From Betaproteobacteria bacterium HGW-Betaproteobacteria-9 (lineage in GTDB: Bacteria; Pseudomonadota; Gammaproteobacteria; Burkholderiales; Burkholderiaceae_C), in assembly GCA_002842215.1 (NCBI GenBank), contig PHCC01000002.1, forward strand, positions 124,001 through 188,000: 64,000 nucleotides of DNA. Direction: 5' to 3'. The notes beneath the pieces are model-generated. The model saw only the letters and a program-made list of their open reading frames with translations, made no database searches and was not told where the DNA came from. The translations under genes were made by a program, and so were the position numbers. This document shows positions 19,660 through 28,368 of this stretch, piece after piece; within the stretch, counting starts at the first letter, position 1; every line of letters begins with the position of its first letter.

Positions 19660-20022
19660 GATCCCCCATGCGTTCTGTCCCTCTCGGGGACAGTCCGGGG
19701 CTCCACCGCTGCGCGGGTCGCTGCCCTCCGAGGGGGCTGATTCGCCTTGGCGCGGCCCGGCGGCGAATTGGTCTTCCTGCGCGGTGGAGCGGGCTTGCTG
19801 GCGGAGGGCGTCTTCGGCGGCTTCGCGTGCCTTGATCTCTTTGCGACGCTGTGGCGTGCGCATCAGGTAAACCACCAATGCGATTGGAATCAAACCGTAA
19901 AGAAAGAAGGTCACAATGGCTCCGAGCACGGTGCCCGTCGTATTCGAGGCCTCGGCCACCGCCATCATGAGCACCACATAGAGCCAACCGATCACCACCA
20001 GATACACAACGTTCCTAACCAT
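19579..20022 (-). CDS. small membrane protein with repeat-derived C-terminus
   Basis: A 147-residue protein. Residues about 1-55 contain two hydrophobic spans (VYLVVIGWLYVVLMMAVAEA and TVLGAIVTFFLYGLIPIALV), then a basic, charged linker. The remainder is low complexity and includes SAPSEGSDPRSGGA, which is the translation of the intergenic repeat described separately. The gene therefore seems to have gained or extended its tail through the repeat, and its last 81 bases run into the pgeF coding region. The start at 20022 is chosen because the earlier in-frame start at 20139 would overlap the phaC start. Function unknown. Confidence 0.6.
   Translation of the reverse strand: MVRNVVYLVVIGWLYVVLMMAVAEASNTTGTVLGAIVTFFLYGLIPIALVVYLMRTPQRRKEIKAREAAEDALRQQARSTAQEDQFAAGPRQGESAPSEGSDPRSGGAPDCPREGQNAWGISLPPDAGRHASGAAQTDSIPAVGKET
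19700..19768. repeat. 69-bp GC-rich repeat, copy A
   Basis: By hand alignment, 61 of 69 positions match the copy at 62905-62973. The core reads CCGCTGCGCGGGTCGCTGCC, then CCGAGGGGGCTGAT, then GGCCCGGCGG. It lies within the C-terminal codons of the small membrane protein. The inner GCCCC/GGGGC arms give hairpin potential like a REP-type element. Confidence 0.75.
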
Positions 20023-20137
20023 GCGGGGTTTTGTTGTCAGCTTGCTGGAAGCCGGCACATTGACACTAGGGAAAACCCGGAATTCCTCCCCAGAGGAACC
20101 GATAATAAGCCGCTGGTAAAAACCATTGGAGACAAGC

Positions 20138-21982
20138 ATGACATCTGGGAAGACACCCCCACAGCCTTGGCTGGAAGCTGCACAGCAGTTTCAGCAAAAC
20201 CTCATTGCCCAGTGGACGCAAGCTGCGCAGGCCTTTCCGGGGGCTGCCGCACAAGCAGCGCCACAAGACGCCACAGACCCTTTCGCGGCTTTCAAGGCTT
20301 TCATACCCCAGAGTGGCGCGGGCAATCCTTTCGGCATGGCAATGCCTCAGATGGGGGCTGGCATGGGGATGGCAGGTATGGGCGACATGTTCAACCAGGC
20401 CGCTGGCCAGAAGGTCCACTTCGATCCGGCCAAGCTGCTTGAAATCCAGAACACCTACATGAAAGACGTGGCGGGCCTGTGGAATCACGGTCTCGACGCC
20501 AAGCCGCAGGCCGACCGCCGCTTTGCCTCCGAAGCCTGGGCCAGCAATCCGGTGGCCGCGTTCTCTGCAGCCGCCTACCTGCTGAACGCCCGCACCCTGA
20601 TGGCGCTGGCCGATGCGGTGGAGGGCGACGCCAAGACGCGCACCCGTGTGCGCTTTGCGGTGCAGCAGTGGATCGACGCCAGCGCACCCAGCAACTTCCT
20701 GGCCTTCAACGCCGAAGCCCAGAAGATGGCGCTGGAGTCCAAGGGCGAGAGCATCGCCAAGGGCATGGCCAACCTGCTGCACGACATGAAGCAGGGCCAT
20801 GTGTCCATGACGGACGAGAGCGTGTTCGAGGTGGGCAAGAACGTCGCCACCACCGAAGGCGCCGTGGTGTTCGAGAACGAGTTGTTCCAGCTGATCGAGT
20901 ACAAGCCGCTCACCGCCAAGGTCTACGAGCGTCCGTTCCTGCTGGTGCCGCCCTGCATCAACAAGTTCTACATCCTCGACCTGCAGCCCGCCAACTCGCT
21001 GATCCGGTACTGCGTGGAGCAGGGCCACCGTACCTTCGTGGTGAGCTGGCGCAATCCGGACGAGTCGCTCGCGCAAAAGACCTGGGACGACTACATTGAA
21101 GACGCGGTCATCAAGGCCATTGGCGTCACGCAAGACATCACCGGTGCCGAGACCATCAACGCGCTGGGCTTCTGCGTCGGCGGCACCATGCTCAGCAACG
21201 CCCTGGCCGTGCTGGCCGCGCGTGGCGAAGAGCCGGTCCACAGCGCCACCTTCCTCACCACGCTGATCGACTTCACCGACACCGGCATCCTCGATGTGTT
21301 CATCGACGAGCCTTTCGTGAAGATGCGCGAAATGCAGTTTGGCCAGGGTGGCCTCATGTCCGGCCGCGATCTGGCGACCACGTTCAGCTTCCTGCGCCCG
21401 AACGACCTGGTGTGGAACTACGTGGTGGGCAACTACCTGAAGGGCGAATCGCCGCCGCCGTTCGACCTGCTGTACTGGAACTCCGACGCGACCAATCTGC
21501 CTGGCCCGTACTACGCCTGGTACCTGCGCCAGACCTATCTCGAAAACAACCTCGTCAAGCCCGGCAAGACCGAAGTCTGCGGCGAGAAGATCGATTTCCG
21601 CCAGGTCAAGCTGCCGGTCTACATCTACGGCTCGCGCGAAGACCACATCGTGCCCATCGGCGGTGCCTACGCCAGCACGCAGGTGTTCCCGGGCAAGAAG
21701 CGTTTCGTGATGGGCGCGTCTGGCCACATCGCCGGCGTGATCAACCCACCCGCTGCCGGCAAACGCAGCCACTGGGTGAGCAACGCGACGAAGTTTCCTG
21801 CCGACGTGAACGACTGGATCGCCAGCGCCACCGAGCACAAGGGCAGTTGGTGGTCAGACTGGGCCGCCTGGCTCAAGCCATTGGCTGGCAAGCAAATTGC
21901 TGCGCCCAAGACCTATGGCAAGGGAAAGGCCTACGCCGCCATCGAACCCGCGCCGGGCCGCTACGTCAAGGCAAGAGCCTGA
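20138..21982 (+). CDS. phaC: class I poly(3-hydroxyalkanoate) synthase
   Basis: A 614-residue PHA synthase. The lipase-like box GFCVGG carries the nucleophile cysteine (about C346), with the acid in SREDHIVPI and the histidine in GASGHIAGVINPP. Class I size and the single-subunit form match Cupriavidus PhaC. The ATG at 20138 follows GGAGA; a nearby in-frame TTG 12 bases upstream is unlikely. It polymerises 3-hydroxyacyl-CoA on the granule surface and is the first gene of phaC-phaA-phaB. Confidence 0.95.
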   Translation: MTSGKTPPQPWLEAAQQFQQNLIAQWTQAAQAFPGAAAQAAPQDATDPFAAFKAFIPQSGAGNPFGMAMPQMGAGMGMAGMGDMFNQAAGQKVHFDPAKLLEIQNTYMKDVAGLWNHGLDAKPQADRRFASEAWASNPVAAFSAAAYLLNARTLMALADAVEGDAKTRTRVRFAVQQWIDASAPSNFLAFNAEAQKMALESKGESIAKGMANLLHDMKQGHVSMTDESVFEVGKNVATTEGAVVFENELFQLIEYKPLTAKVYERPFLLVPPCINKFYILDLQPANSLIRYCVEQGHRTFVVSWRNPDESLAQKTWDDYIEDAVIKAIGVTQDITGAETINALGFCVGGTMLSNALAVLAARGEEPVHSATFLTTLIDFTDTGILDVFIDEPFVKMREMQFGQGGLMSGRDLATTFSFLRPNDLVWNYVVGNYLKGESPPPFDLLYWNSDATNLPGPYYAWYLRQTYLENNLVKPGKTEVCGEKIDFRQVKLPVYIYGSREDHIVPIGGAYASTQVFPGKKRFVMGASGHIAGVINPPAAGKRSHWVSNATKFPADVNDWIASATEHKGSWWSDWAAWLKPLAGKQIAAPKTYGKGKAYAAIEPAPGRYVKARA

Positions 21983-22023
21983 AATTTTTGCAACCGCTTT
22001 TTTGACCTCTGAGGAGACAACCC

Positions 22024-23205
22024 GTGGAAGACATCGTCATCGTTTCAGCCGCCCGCACCGCTGTGGGCAAGTTCGGCGGCTCGCTCGCCAAGACCCCGGC
22101 CACCGAGCTGGGCAGCATCGTGATCAAGGAGCTGCTGGCGCGCACCGGTCTGCCGGTGGATGCCATCGGTGAAGTGATCATGGGCCAGGTGCTGGCCGCT
22201 GGCTGTGGCCAGAACCCGGCGCGTCAGGCCATGATGAAGGCCGGCGTGGCCAAGGAAACGCCAGCGCTGACCATCAACGCCGTCTGCGGCTCGGGCCTGA
22301 AGGCCGTGATGCTGGCCGCGCAGGCCGTGGCCTGGGGCGACAGCGAGATCGTGATCGCCGGTGGCCAGGAAAACATGAGCGCCAGCCCGCATGTGCTCAA
22401 TGGCAGCCGCGATGGCCAGCGCATGGGCGACTGGAAGATGACCGACACCATGATCGTGGACGGCCTGTGGGACGTGTACAACCAGTACCACATGGGCATC
22501 ACCGCCGAGAACGTGGCCAAGGCCCACGGCATCACCCGCGAGATGCAGGACGCGCTGGCCGCTGGCAGCCAGTCGAAGGCCGCCGCTGCACAGGCCGCCG
22601 GCAAGTTCAAGGACGAGATCGTCGGCGTGAGCATCCCGCAGCGCAAGGGGGACCCGATCGTTTTCAACAGCGACGAGTTCATCAACGCCAAGACCACCGC
22701 CGAAGTGCTGGCCGGTCTGCGCCCTGCCTTTGACAAGGCGGGCTCCGTGACCGCCGGTAACGCCTCCGGCATCAACGACGGCGCCGCCGCCGTGATGGTG
22801 ATGACGGCCAAGAAAGCCGCCGCCCTGGGCCTGACGCCGCTGGCGCGCATCGCCGCCTTTGGCACCAGTGGTCTCGACCCGGCCACCATGGGCATGGGCC
22901 CGGTGCCCGCGTCGCAGAAGGCCCTGGCCCGTGCGGGCTGGAAGGCGTCTGACGTCGACGTGTTCGAACTCAACGAAGCTTTTGCTGCGCAGGCTTGTGC
23001 GGTCAACATGGCGCTGGACATTGACCCCGCCAAGGTCAACGTGAACGGTGGTGCCATCGCCATCGGTCACCCCATCGGTGCGTCCGGTTGCCGCATTCTC
23101 GTGACGCTGCTGCACGAAATGCAGCGCAGCGGCGCCAAGAAGGGTCTGGCCGCGCTGTGCATCGGCGGCGGCATGGGCGTTTCCTTGGCCGTTGAACGCG
23201 CCTGA
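22024..23205 (+). CDS. phaA: acetyl-CoA acetyltransferase (beta-ketothiolase)
   Basis: A 393-residue thiolase. The acyl-accepting cysteine is C88 in NAVCGSG; the GGAIAIGHPIGASG histidine and the late CIGGGMG cysteine complete the active site. It condenses two acetyl-CoA to acetoacetyl-CoA for PHB. Translation starts with GTG at 22024, 41 bases after phaC, preceded by GAGGAGA. Confidence 0.94.
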   Translation: MEDIVIVSAARTAVGKFGGSLAKTPATELGSIVIKELLARTGLPVDAIGEVIMGQVLAAGCGQNPARQAMMKAGVAKETPALTINAVCGSGLKAVMLAAQAVAWGDSEIVIAGGQENMSASPHVLNGSRDGQRMGDWKMTDTMIVDGLWDVYNQYHMGITAENVAKAHGITREMQDALAAGSQSKAAAAQAAGKFKDEIVGVSIPQRKGDPIVFNSDEFINAKTTAEVLAGLRPAFDKAGSVTAGNASGINDGAAAVMVMTAKKAAALGLTPLARIAAFGTSGLDPATMGMGPVPASQKALARAGWKASDVDVFELNEAFAAQACAVNMALDIDPAKVNVNGGAIAIGHPIGASGCRILVTLLHEMQRSGAKKGLAALCIGGGMGVSLAVERA

Positions 23206-23257
23206 CCCACTCACACATTTTTTCGCCATAACGGCACCACCTAGAGGAGCAAACAAC

Positions 23258-23995
23258 ATGAGTCAAAAAGTCGCATACGTCACCGGCGGCATGGGCGGCA
23301 TCGGAACCGCCATCTGCCAGCGCCTGCACAAGGAGGGCTTCAAGGTCATCGCTGGTTGCGGCCCCACGCGCGATTTCACCAAATGGCTGGACGAGCAGAA
23401 GGCCCTGGGCTACACCTTCTACGCCTCGGTCGGCAACGTGGGTGACTGGGATTCCACCGTCGAGGCCTTCACCAAGACCAAGGCCGAGCACGGCAGCATC
23501 GATGTTCTGGTCAACAACGCTGGCATCACCAAGGACCGCATGTTCCTGAAGATGTCGCGCGAAGACTGGTCGGCTGTGATCGAAACCAACCTGAACTCCA
23601 TGTTCAACGTGACCAAGCAGGTCGTGCCCGACATGGTGGAAAAGGGCTGGGGCCGCATCATCAACATCTCGTCGGTCAACGGCGAAAAAGGCCAGGCCGG
23701 CCAGACCAACTACTCGGCCGCCAAGGCCGGCATGCACGGCTTCTCGATGGCGCTGGCGCAGGAACTGGCCACCAAGGGCGTGACGGTCAACACCGTGAGC
23801 CCGGGCTACATCGGCACCGACATGGTCAATGCCATCCGCCCCGACGTGCTGGAAAAAATCGTCGCCACGGTGCCGGTCAAGCGCCTGGGCAAGCCGAGCG
23901 AAATCGCCTCCATCATCGCCTGGCTGGCCAGCGAAGAAGGCGGCTACGCCACGGGCGCCGACTTCTCGGTGAACGGTGGTTTGCACATGGGCTGA
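23258..23995 (+). CDS. phaB: acetoacetyl-CoA reductase (NADPH)
   Basis: A 245-residue short-chain dehydrogenase with the cofactor motif TGGMGGIG and the catalytic serine/tyrosine/lysine set including NYSAAKAG. It reduces acetoacetyl-CoA to (R)-3-hydroxybutyryl-CoA. AGAGGAGC precedes the ATG. It ends the operon at a strong terminator. Confidence 0.94.
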   Translation: MSQKVAYVTGGMGGIGTAICQRLHKEGFKVIAGCGPTRDFTKWLDEQKALGYTFYASVGNVGDWDSTVEAFTKTKAEHGSIDVLVNNAGITKDRMFLKMSREDWSAVIETNLNSMFNVTKQVVPDMVEKGWGRIINISSVNGEKGQAGQTNYSAAKAGMHGFSMALAQELATKGVTVNTVSPGYIGTDMVNAIRPDVLEKIVATVPVKRLGKPSEIASIIAWLASEEGGYATGADFSVNGGLHMG

Positions 23996-24013
23996 ACAAG
24001 CGTTTTGTGAACA

Positions 24014-24043
24014 GAAAAAAGCCCCGTTCGACGGGGCTTTTTC
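24014..24043. terminator. bidirectional Rho-independent terminator after phaB
   Basis: Arms AAGCCCCGT and ACGGGGCTT with a run of A's before and T's after serve phaB on the plus strand and the autotransporter gene on the minus strand. Confidence 0.9.
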
Positions 24044-24057
24044 ATGGGTGCGACCGA

Positions 24058-25551
24058 TCAGAAACGCCAGCCAGCCCCCACGCGCACCAGATGGCGCTTG
24101 CCCGACCCTGCGCCCAGACCACCGTTGAAGGTGGTGTTGCCGACCTGGCGTGCGAACGACAAGCCCACTGCCGTCTGCCCACCATAGGCAGCCACCCCCA
24201 CGTTCACCGTGGTTTCCCCGTCCCCAGCGGGGGCCATGGGCACCATGGCTGCCGCCTGGGCAATACCGGCGAAGGCTTCTTTTTGAAGGGCGCCTACCCG
24301 GAGGTCCGTGTGCTGGCGGGCGCTGTCCAAGGTGCGGGCGTCACCCTCGTCCGCATACTCGCGCACGGCCTGCTCCCGCACATCGGTGTAGTTCTTGGCT
24401 TGCCGAAGCGTGCGGGCGTCACCCGCATCGGCATACCGTTGTGCGCGGTGAAGGGTGTCTGCGCTGACACCGTTGAGCTGATTCACGTTGACGGCATCGG
24501 TGCCATCCACGCCCGCTGCCACATTCGTGATGCGACGCTCGTTGCCTGCCGAGCCCACGGAAACGGTATTGGCTTGTGTGGCGATCGAGCCCGAACCCAG
24601 GGCCACGCTGTTGTCGGCCTGCGCTTGTGCGTTGGTGCCTATGCTGACGGTGTCGTTGGCGGCGATGCCTGAGCCGGCCATGACACCCATGGCTGTGTTG
24701 CGGTCGCCGGTGACATTTCGACCGGCTGATGTTCCATTCGCGGTGTTTCCGTGGCCCGTGACGGCAACACCAGCATGCGCTCCGGTGGCGGTGTTGTAGT
24801 CGCCGGTCACCGATCCGCCTGAGAGCAGGCCAGTGGCGGAATTGCCTGAACCCTGAACAAGCGAGCCCGCATACGAGCCGCTGGCGGAGTTTAGGTTACC
24901 GGAGACATCCAATCCGGCACTCGTGCCACTGGCGGAGTTTTCGTTGCCGTTCACGCCTATGCCTGCACCAGTTCCCAATGCAGAGTTAGAGTTGCCGATC
25001 ACGCCCGTGCCCGCGTGGGAGCCCATGGCAGAGTTGTTGTCGCCTACCACACCCCCTCCGGCCGTTGTGCCCGACACGGAATTCCCATTCCCGATGACGA
25101 CTTCTCCAGCGCGTGAACCGAATACTGAGTTGCCGGCACCCACGTTGCCAATGCCAGCGCCGCTACCGACCGTAGTGCTCCCGTCGCCATTCGCTTCGGC
25201 ATCGGGTCCGCATGCGAAACTGTTGCTTCCGATGGCACCGGCGGTATCGCCGCCCATGTCGCAGACAGTCTGAGCTTGCGCGGGCGCAGCCAGCAGTGAA
25301 AGCAGTCCACAGGTGAGGGCGGAGAGAAAGACCTGTCGTGCCCCATTGGGCCAGCGGCGGTTGGGTGCGGCATCCGGGAGGACATCGGCGAGTGCAGAAC
25401 GAGGGTGGACGATCAATGCCGTCATTTTTTGTTGGGTGGTCATGGTGATTGCGGGGTTCAAAAAGGGGTTCATGTCGAACTCCATGGGGTTGCTCGGGTT
25501 GGTTGGCCCGATGGCCCATGCATGTCCGGCGTTCATGAGCGCCTTTGCCAT
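24058..25551 (-). CDS. trimeric autotransporter adhesin (YadA-like), short form
   Basis: Up to 497 residues. A long basic N-terminal region precedes a hydrophobic signal core ending LLAAPAQAQ at about residues 75-94. Ten regular 16-residue repeats (138-297) are followed by YadA-type head residues, the neck NERRITNVAAGVDGTDAVNVNQL, and a coiled-coil stalk with two similar YADxGDARTL segments (about 370-420). The C-terminus is a YadA anchor ending GAGWRF, with the terminal aromatic expected for BAM insertion. Several in-frame ATGs (25551, 25485, 25473, 25443, 25425) make the start uncertain. It forms a surface trimer; the ligand is unknown. Confidence 0.88.
   Translation of the reverse strand: MAKALMNAGHAWAIGPTNPSNPMEFDMNPFLNPAITMTTQQKMTALIVHPRSALADVLPDAAPNRRWPNGARQVFLSALTCGLLSLLAAPAQAQTVCDMGGDTAGAIGSNSFACGPDAEANGDGSTTVGSGAGIGNVGAGNSVFGSRAGEVVIGNGNSVSGTTAGGGVVGDNNSAMGSHAGTGVIGNSNSALGTGAGIGVNGNENSASGTSAGLDVSGNLNSASGSYAGSLVQGSGNSATGLLSGGSVTGDYNTATGAHAGVAVTGHGNTANGTSAGRNVTGDRNTAMGVMAGSGIAANDTVSIGTNAQAQADNSVALGSGSIATQANTVSVGSAGNERRITNVAAGVDGTDAVNVNQLNGVSADTLHRAQRYADAGDARTLRQAKNYTDVREQAVREYADEGDARTLDSARQHTDLRVGALQKEAFAGIAQAAAMVPMAPAGDGETTVNVGVAAYGGQTAVGLSFARQVGNTTFNGGLGAGSGKRHLVRVGAGWRF
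24661..25140 (-). repeat. ten tandem 48-bp coding repeats in the autotransporter head
   Basis: Ten consecutive 16-residue units with consensus G-N/D-x-N-S/T-A-x-G-x-x-A-G-x-x-V-x. The codons have diverged, so the DNA copies are similar rather than identical, indicating old expansion under protein-level constraint. The period differs from the usual YadA head repeat of about 14-15 residues. Confidence 0.85.
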
Positions 25552-25568
25552 GCATCCATCGGTGAGGT

Positions 25569-25583
25569 GAGATTACGAATCTC
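25569..25583. promoter_or_regulatory. inverted repeat in the autotransporter upstream region
   Basis: Perfect arms GAGATT and AATCTC around ACG. It is 18 bases before the earliest start and about 100 bases before the later candidate starts. This is a plausible operator, with the adjacent LuxR-type regulator a natural candidate binder. Confidence 0.4.
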
Positions 25584-25765
25584 GCCCCGATGGCACATCA
25601 CTCAAATCAATTAGTTGGCTTTGATTTTTGTCAAGAAAAAGCCAGAACCAGTGACTTGTTGCCACTGGGCGCCGCCACGAACCCGTGGCTCAGCCGCCCG
25701 CTATTGCATGGCGCGGGCAGATGGCCAGGCCAATTGGCCGATCAACAAACAGGTGCTGGAACAGT

Positions 25766-25806
25766 AAAAACGCGCTGTGCTGCAAGGCACCAGTGGTACA
25801 CAGCGC
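25766..25806 (-). terminator. Rho-independent terminator of the LuxR-type gene
   Basis: Perfect arms GCGCTGTG and CACAGCGC (25772-25779 and 25799-25806) are followed on the minus strand by GTTTTTACTG. An inner ACCA/TGGT pair lies in the loop. It is 75 bases beyond the luxR stop. Confidence 0.6.
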
Positions 25807-25880
25807 AGGAGCGGGGCGGAGCGAACAGCGCATCAGGCGCGCTGCGGTGGGCGGACCCTTGCGCTGCCGCTGCCGCAGAC

Positions 25881-27020
25881 TCAAAATCGCAGTCGGTTCA
25901 CGTACGCACCCAGGGCCACCTGGGTGGATTGACCGGTTTTGTCGAAAGCGTTCGACAAATGCTTGCGCAGCGTATGGATGGAAATTTCCAGGCGGCTCGC
26001 AATGGATTCGGTGGCTTCGCCATCGGCGATGGCCAGCGCGATCCGGGCCTCTGCGGTGGTCAGTCCGCTGAGGGCGGAAAGCACCTCGATCGAGGGGGGC
26101 TGCGAGGAGTCTGCAGTGGTAACGAACAGTGCCGCCAGACCTGGCCCGAGCGCATGGCGGTACTCTGAGGTCGTCAACGGAAGTAGATACGCGATGGCGG
26201 CCTCGTTGGCCTTGCCGGGCAGGGGCATGCCATTGCCCCAATAACCCAACGAAAGCTCGTTGGTTGTACAAGCGCGGGCGACGGCCTCTGCGAATGCAGC
26301 CTGCCGCTCTCGGGATTGCGGATAGATACGTCCATCGCGAACGCCCAGGCAACTGGTTTGCGTCAGCACCAATTCCGCCGCTGCGTTGTGGTACATCAAG
26401 CGCGCATCAGGTCCCAACAAGAAGACAGCGGTGCCAACCCCGTCGAGCATGTCCCGGTACAGCTGAAGCTGCCGGTTTTTTTCTGCGGCCAGGTCAGAAA
26501 TCAGGAATGCACGGCGCACGTGGGGTGTCAGCATGCCCAGCATTCGCCGATCATGCTCATCGAAAAGCTTCCTGCCCTGCGGGCTGACCGCCACGAGCCA
26601 CGCAACCTGTCCATCCCGCCTGAGGATGGGGGCGTTGCAGGTGTCTCGCAAGCCTTGAGGTTCGACCCAGGCACGGCAGAACTCGCTTTCTCTGAAGTCA
26701 ACTTCTTCCACCAGTTGCATCTGGCTGATGGGCGTGTCAATCTCGGCATCCATCCAGACTTCGATCTTGGGCACCTTGTGCATCAAGGTAGGCAGAAGAT
26801 CAATCCAGTGGTCATCCCAGGTGGTGCGAATGGCGCGTTGCAACGGTGGCAGGCCCGGCGCCTGATGCCGGTAGTCTTGATGAAGCACCTGTACGAACGA
26901 CAGCCCCATGCGGTCGCGAATCATCTGCAGGGCCGTGTCCCATTGCTCGGGGTCCACCGCGCAGTCATAGATGGAACCGATGGTGTCTGAAAGCACTTCG
27001 GGACTGAATTCGTAGTTCAT
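25881..27020 (-). CDS. LuxR family transcriptional regulator
   Basis: A 379-residue protein. The N-terminal two thirds is a putative sensory region without recognised catalytic motifs, partly PAS-like around residues 190-240. The C-terminal 65 residues form a LuxR helix-turn-helix (LTTAEARIALAIADGEATESIASRLEIS followed by HTLRKHLSNAFDKTG). There is no receiver domain, so it is not a response regulator of the classical kind. It is read in the same direction as the downstream autotransporter but separated by a terminator. Regulation of the adhesin is inference. Confidence 0.85.
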   Translation of the reverse strand: MNYEFSPEVLSDTIGSIYDCAVDPEQWDTALQMIRDRMGLSFVQVLHQDYRHQAPGLPPLQRAIRTTWDDHWIDLLPTLMHKVPKIEVWMDAEIDTPISQMQLVEEVDFRESEFCRAWVEPQGLRDTCNAPILRRDGQVAWLVAVSPQGRKLFDEHDRRMLGMLTPHVRRAFLISDLAAEKNRQLQLYRDMLDGVGTAVFLLGPDARLMYHNAAAELVLTQTSCLGVRDGRIYPQSRERQAAFAEAVARACTTNELSLGYWGNGMPLPGKANEAAIAYLLPLTTSEYRHALGPGLAALFVTTADSSQPPSIEVLSALSGLTTAEARIALAIADGEATESIASRLEISIHTLRKHLSNAFDKTGQSTQVALGAYVNRLRF

Positions 27021-27147
27021 AGGCCAGCGTCGAAATGTGCATCAAATGGAGCAAGGGAACTGCGTCATTATGGTGAAGAAAGCTACCGTGGCCGCAGAAG
27101 GCTTTGGACGTGACCTTTGTGGAAGCGAAAAGGGATAATGCTTTCCC

Positions 27148-28191
27148 ATGTTTCGCCTTCCACAACACCTCGCTGACACTGATCGCTGGCGTTTGTCCGT
27201 CGCGCCCATGATGGGGTGGACGGACCGCCATTGCCGCTTTTTTCACCGGCTGCTGACCCGCAACACCTTGCTTTACACCGAGATGGTGACGACCGGCGCG
27301 CTGATCCACGGCAACGCGGCGCAGCATCTGGATTTCAATGAAGAAGAACACCCGGTGGCGCTGCAACTGGGCGGCAGCGAGCCGGCCGATCTGGCGCGGT
27401 GCGCGAAGCTGGGGGAGCAGCGCGGTTACGACGAGATCAACCTCAACTGCGGATGCCCCAGCGAGCGCGTGTTGCGCGGCGCTTTTGGCGCCTGCCTGAT
27501 GGCCGACGCGGCGCTGGTGGCCGATGGCGTCAAGGCCATGGTGGATGCGGTGGGCATTCCCGTGACGGTGAAACACCGTATCGGCATCGACCGGATCGAA
27601 AGCTACGACTTCGTTCGTGATTTTGTTGGCACGGTGGCCGACGCGGGTTGCCGTGTTTTCATCGTGCACGCGCGCAACGCCTGGCTCCAAGGCCTGTCGC
27701 CCAAAGAGAACCGCGAGATCCCTCCGCTGCGCTACGAACTTGTGTATCAGCTCAAGCGTGACTTTCCGCACATGACCATCGCGGTCAACGGTGGCATCAC
27801 CACCAACGAGCAGATCGCCAGCCACCTGACGCAGCTCGACGGCGTGATGATCGGCCGTGAGGCTTATCACAACCCCTGGGTGATGACCGAATGGGATGCC
27901 CGCTTCTACGGTCAGGCATCCAGCGGACCGGCCTTGACGCGTGAAGCGGTCGAGCTGGCCATGGTGGACTACATGGAGCGCGCGGCGGCGCATGACGGCG
28001 CGCCCTGGTATTCCATCGCCAGCCACATGCTGGGCTTGCGCCACGGCTTGCACGGGGCTCGAAAATGGCGCCAGGTGTGGAGCGATCACCGCCTCAAACC
28101 CTTGCCAGCACGCGACGTCTGGGCCATGGCTCAGGCCCATGTAGTGGAAGAGATCACACCTGCGCACAGGGTTGAGTGTTTACGCGCGTGA
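27148..28191 (+). CDS. dusA: tRNA-dihydrouridine synthase A
   Basis: A 347-residue flavoenzyme. The start SVAPMMGWTDRHCRFFHRLLT is the DusA signature, and the catalytic cysteine is C103 in NCGCPSERV. FMN-binding segments VKHRIGID and VNGGI...DGVMIGREAYHNPW are intact. It reduces U20/U20a in tRNA. Transcribed alone from a 127-bp gap opposite the LuxR gene. Confidence 0.93.
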   Translation: MFRLPQHLADTDRWRLSVAPMMGWTDRHCRFFHRLLTRNTLLYTEMVTTGALIHGNAAQHLDFNEEEHPVALQLGGSEPADLARCAKLGEQRGYDEINLNCGCPSERVLRGAFGACLMADAALVADGVKAMVDAVGIPVTVKHRIGIDRIESYDFVRDFVGTVADAGCRVFIVHARNAWLQGLSPKENREIPPLRYELVYQLKRDFPHMTIAVNGGITTNEQIASHLTQLDGVMIGREAYHNPWVMTEWDARFYGQASSGPALTREAVELAMVDYMERAAAHDGAPWYSIASHMLGLRHGLHGARKWRQVWSDHRLKPLPARDVWAMAQAHVVEEITPAHRVECLRA

Positions 28192-28368
28192 CGCCTGAAC
28201 TTTTGAGCGCTACCATCGTCACACGCACAGGGTCTGTCCAGCGCGCCAGTTTCGGATGGAGCAGACCCGGGTCGGGCGGATAAAAATTCCGACTGGCGCC
28301 GACGTCGGTGGGGAGCGGGCCTTGACGTTGGTGACGCATCGATAGCGACCGCTTCAATAGGAGGTCGT

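Larger units (their letters stand above)
25552..25880. other. 329-bp intergenic region between autotransporter and LuxR-type genes
   Basis: No convincing gene. The region is less GC-rich near the autotransporter start. It holds the GAGATT palindrome, a weak hairpin CCAGTG/CACTGG (25647-25667), a perfect 12-bp palindrome GGCCAATTGGCC (25728-25739), and the luxR terminator. It should contain the autotransporter promoter on the minus strand. Confidence 0.6.

Noticed and set aside
24661..25140. Possible CRISPR array from tandem units
   Set aside because: The units are 48-bp coding repeats in frame with the autotransporter, with no spacer pattern.
28292..28308. Possible sigma-54 promoter upstream of prkA
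   Set aside because: A TGGCG is present but the required TGC at fixed spacing is missing; only the CCGACGTCGG palindrome is clear.
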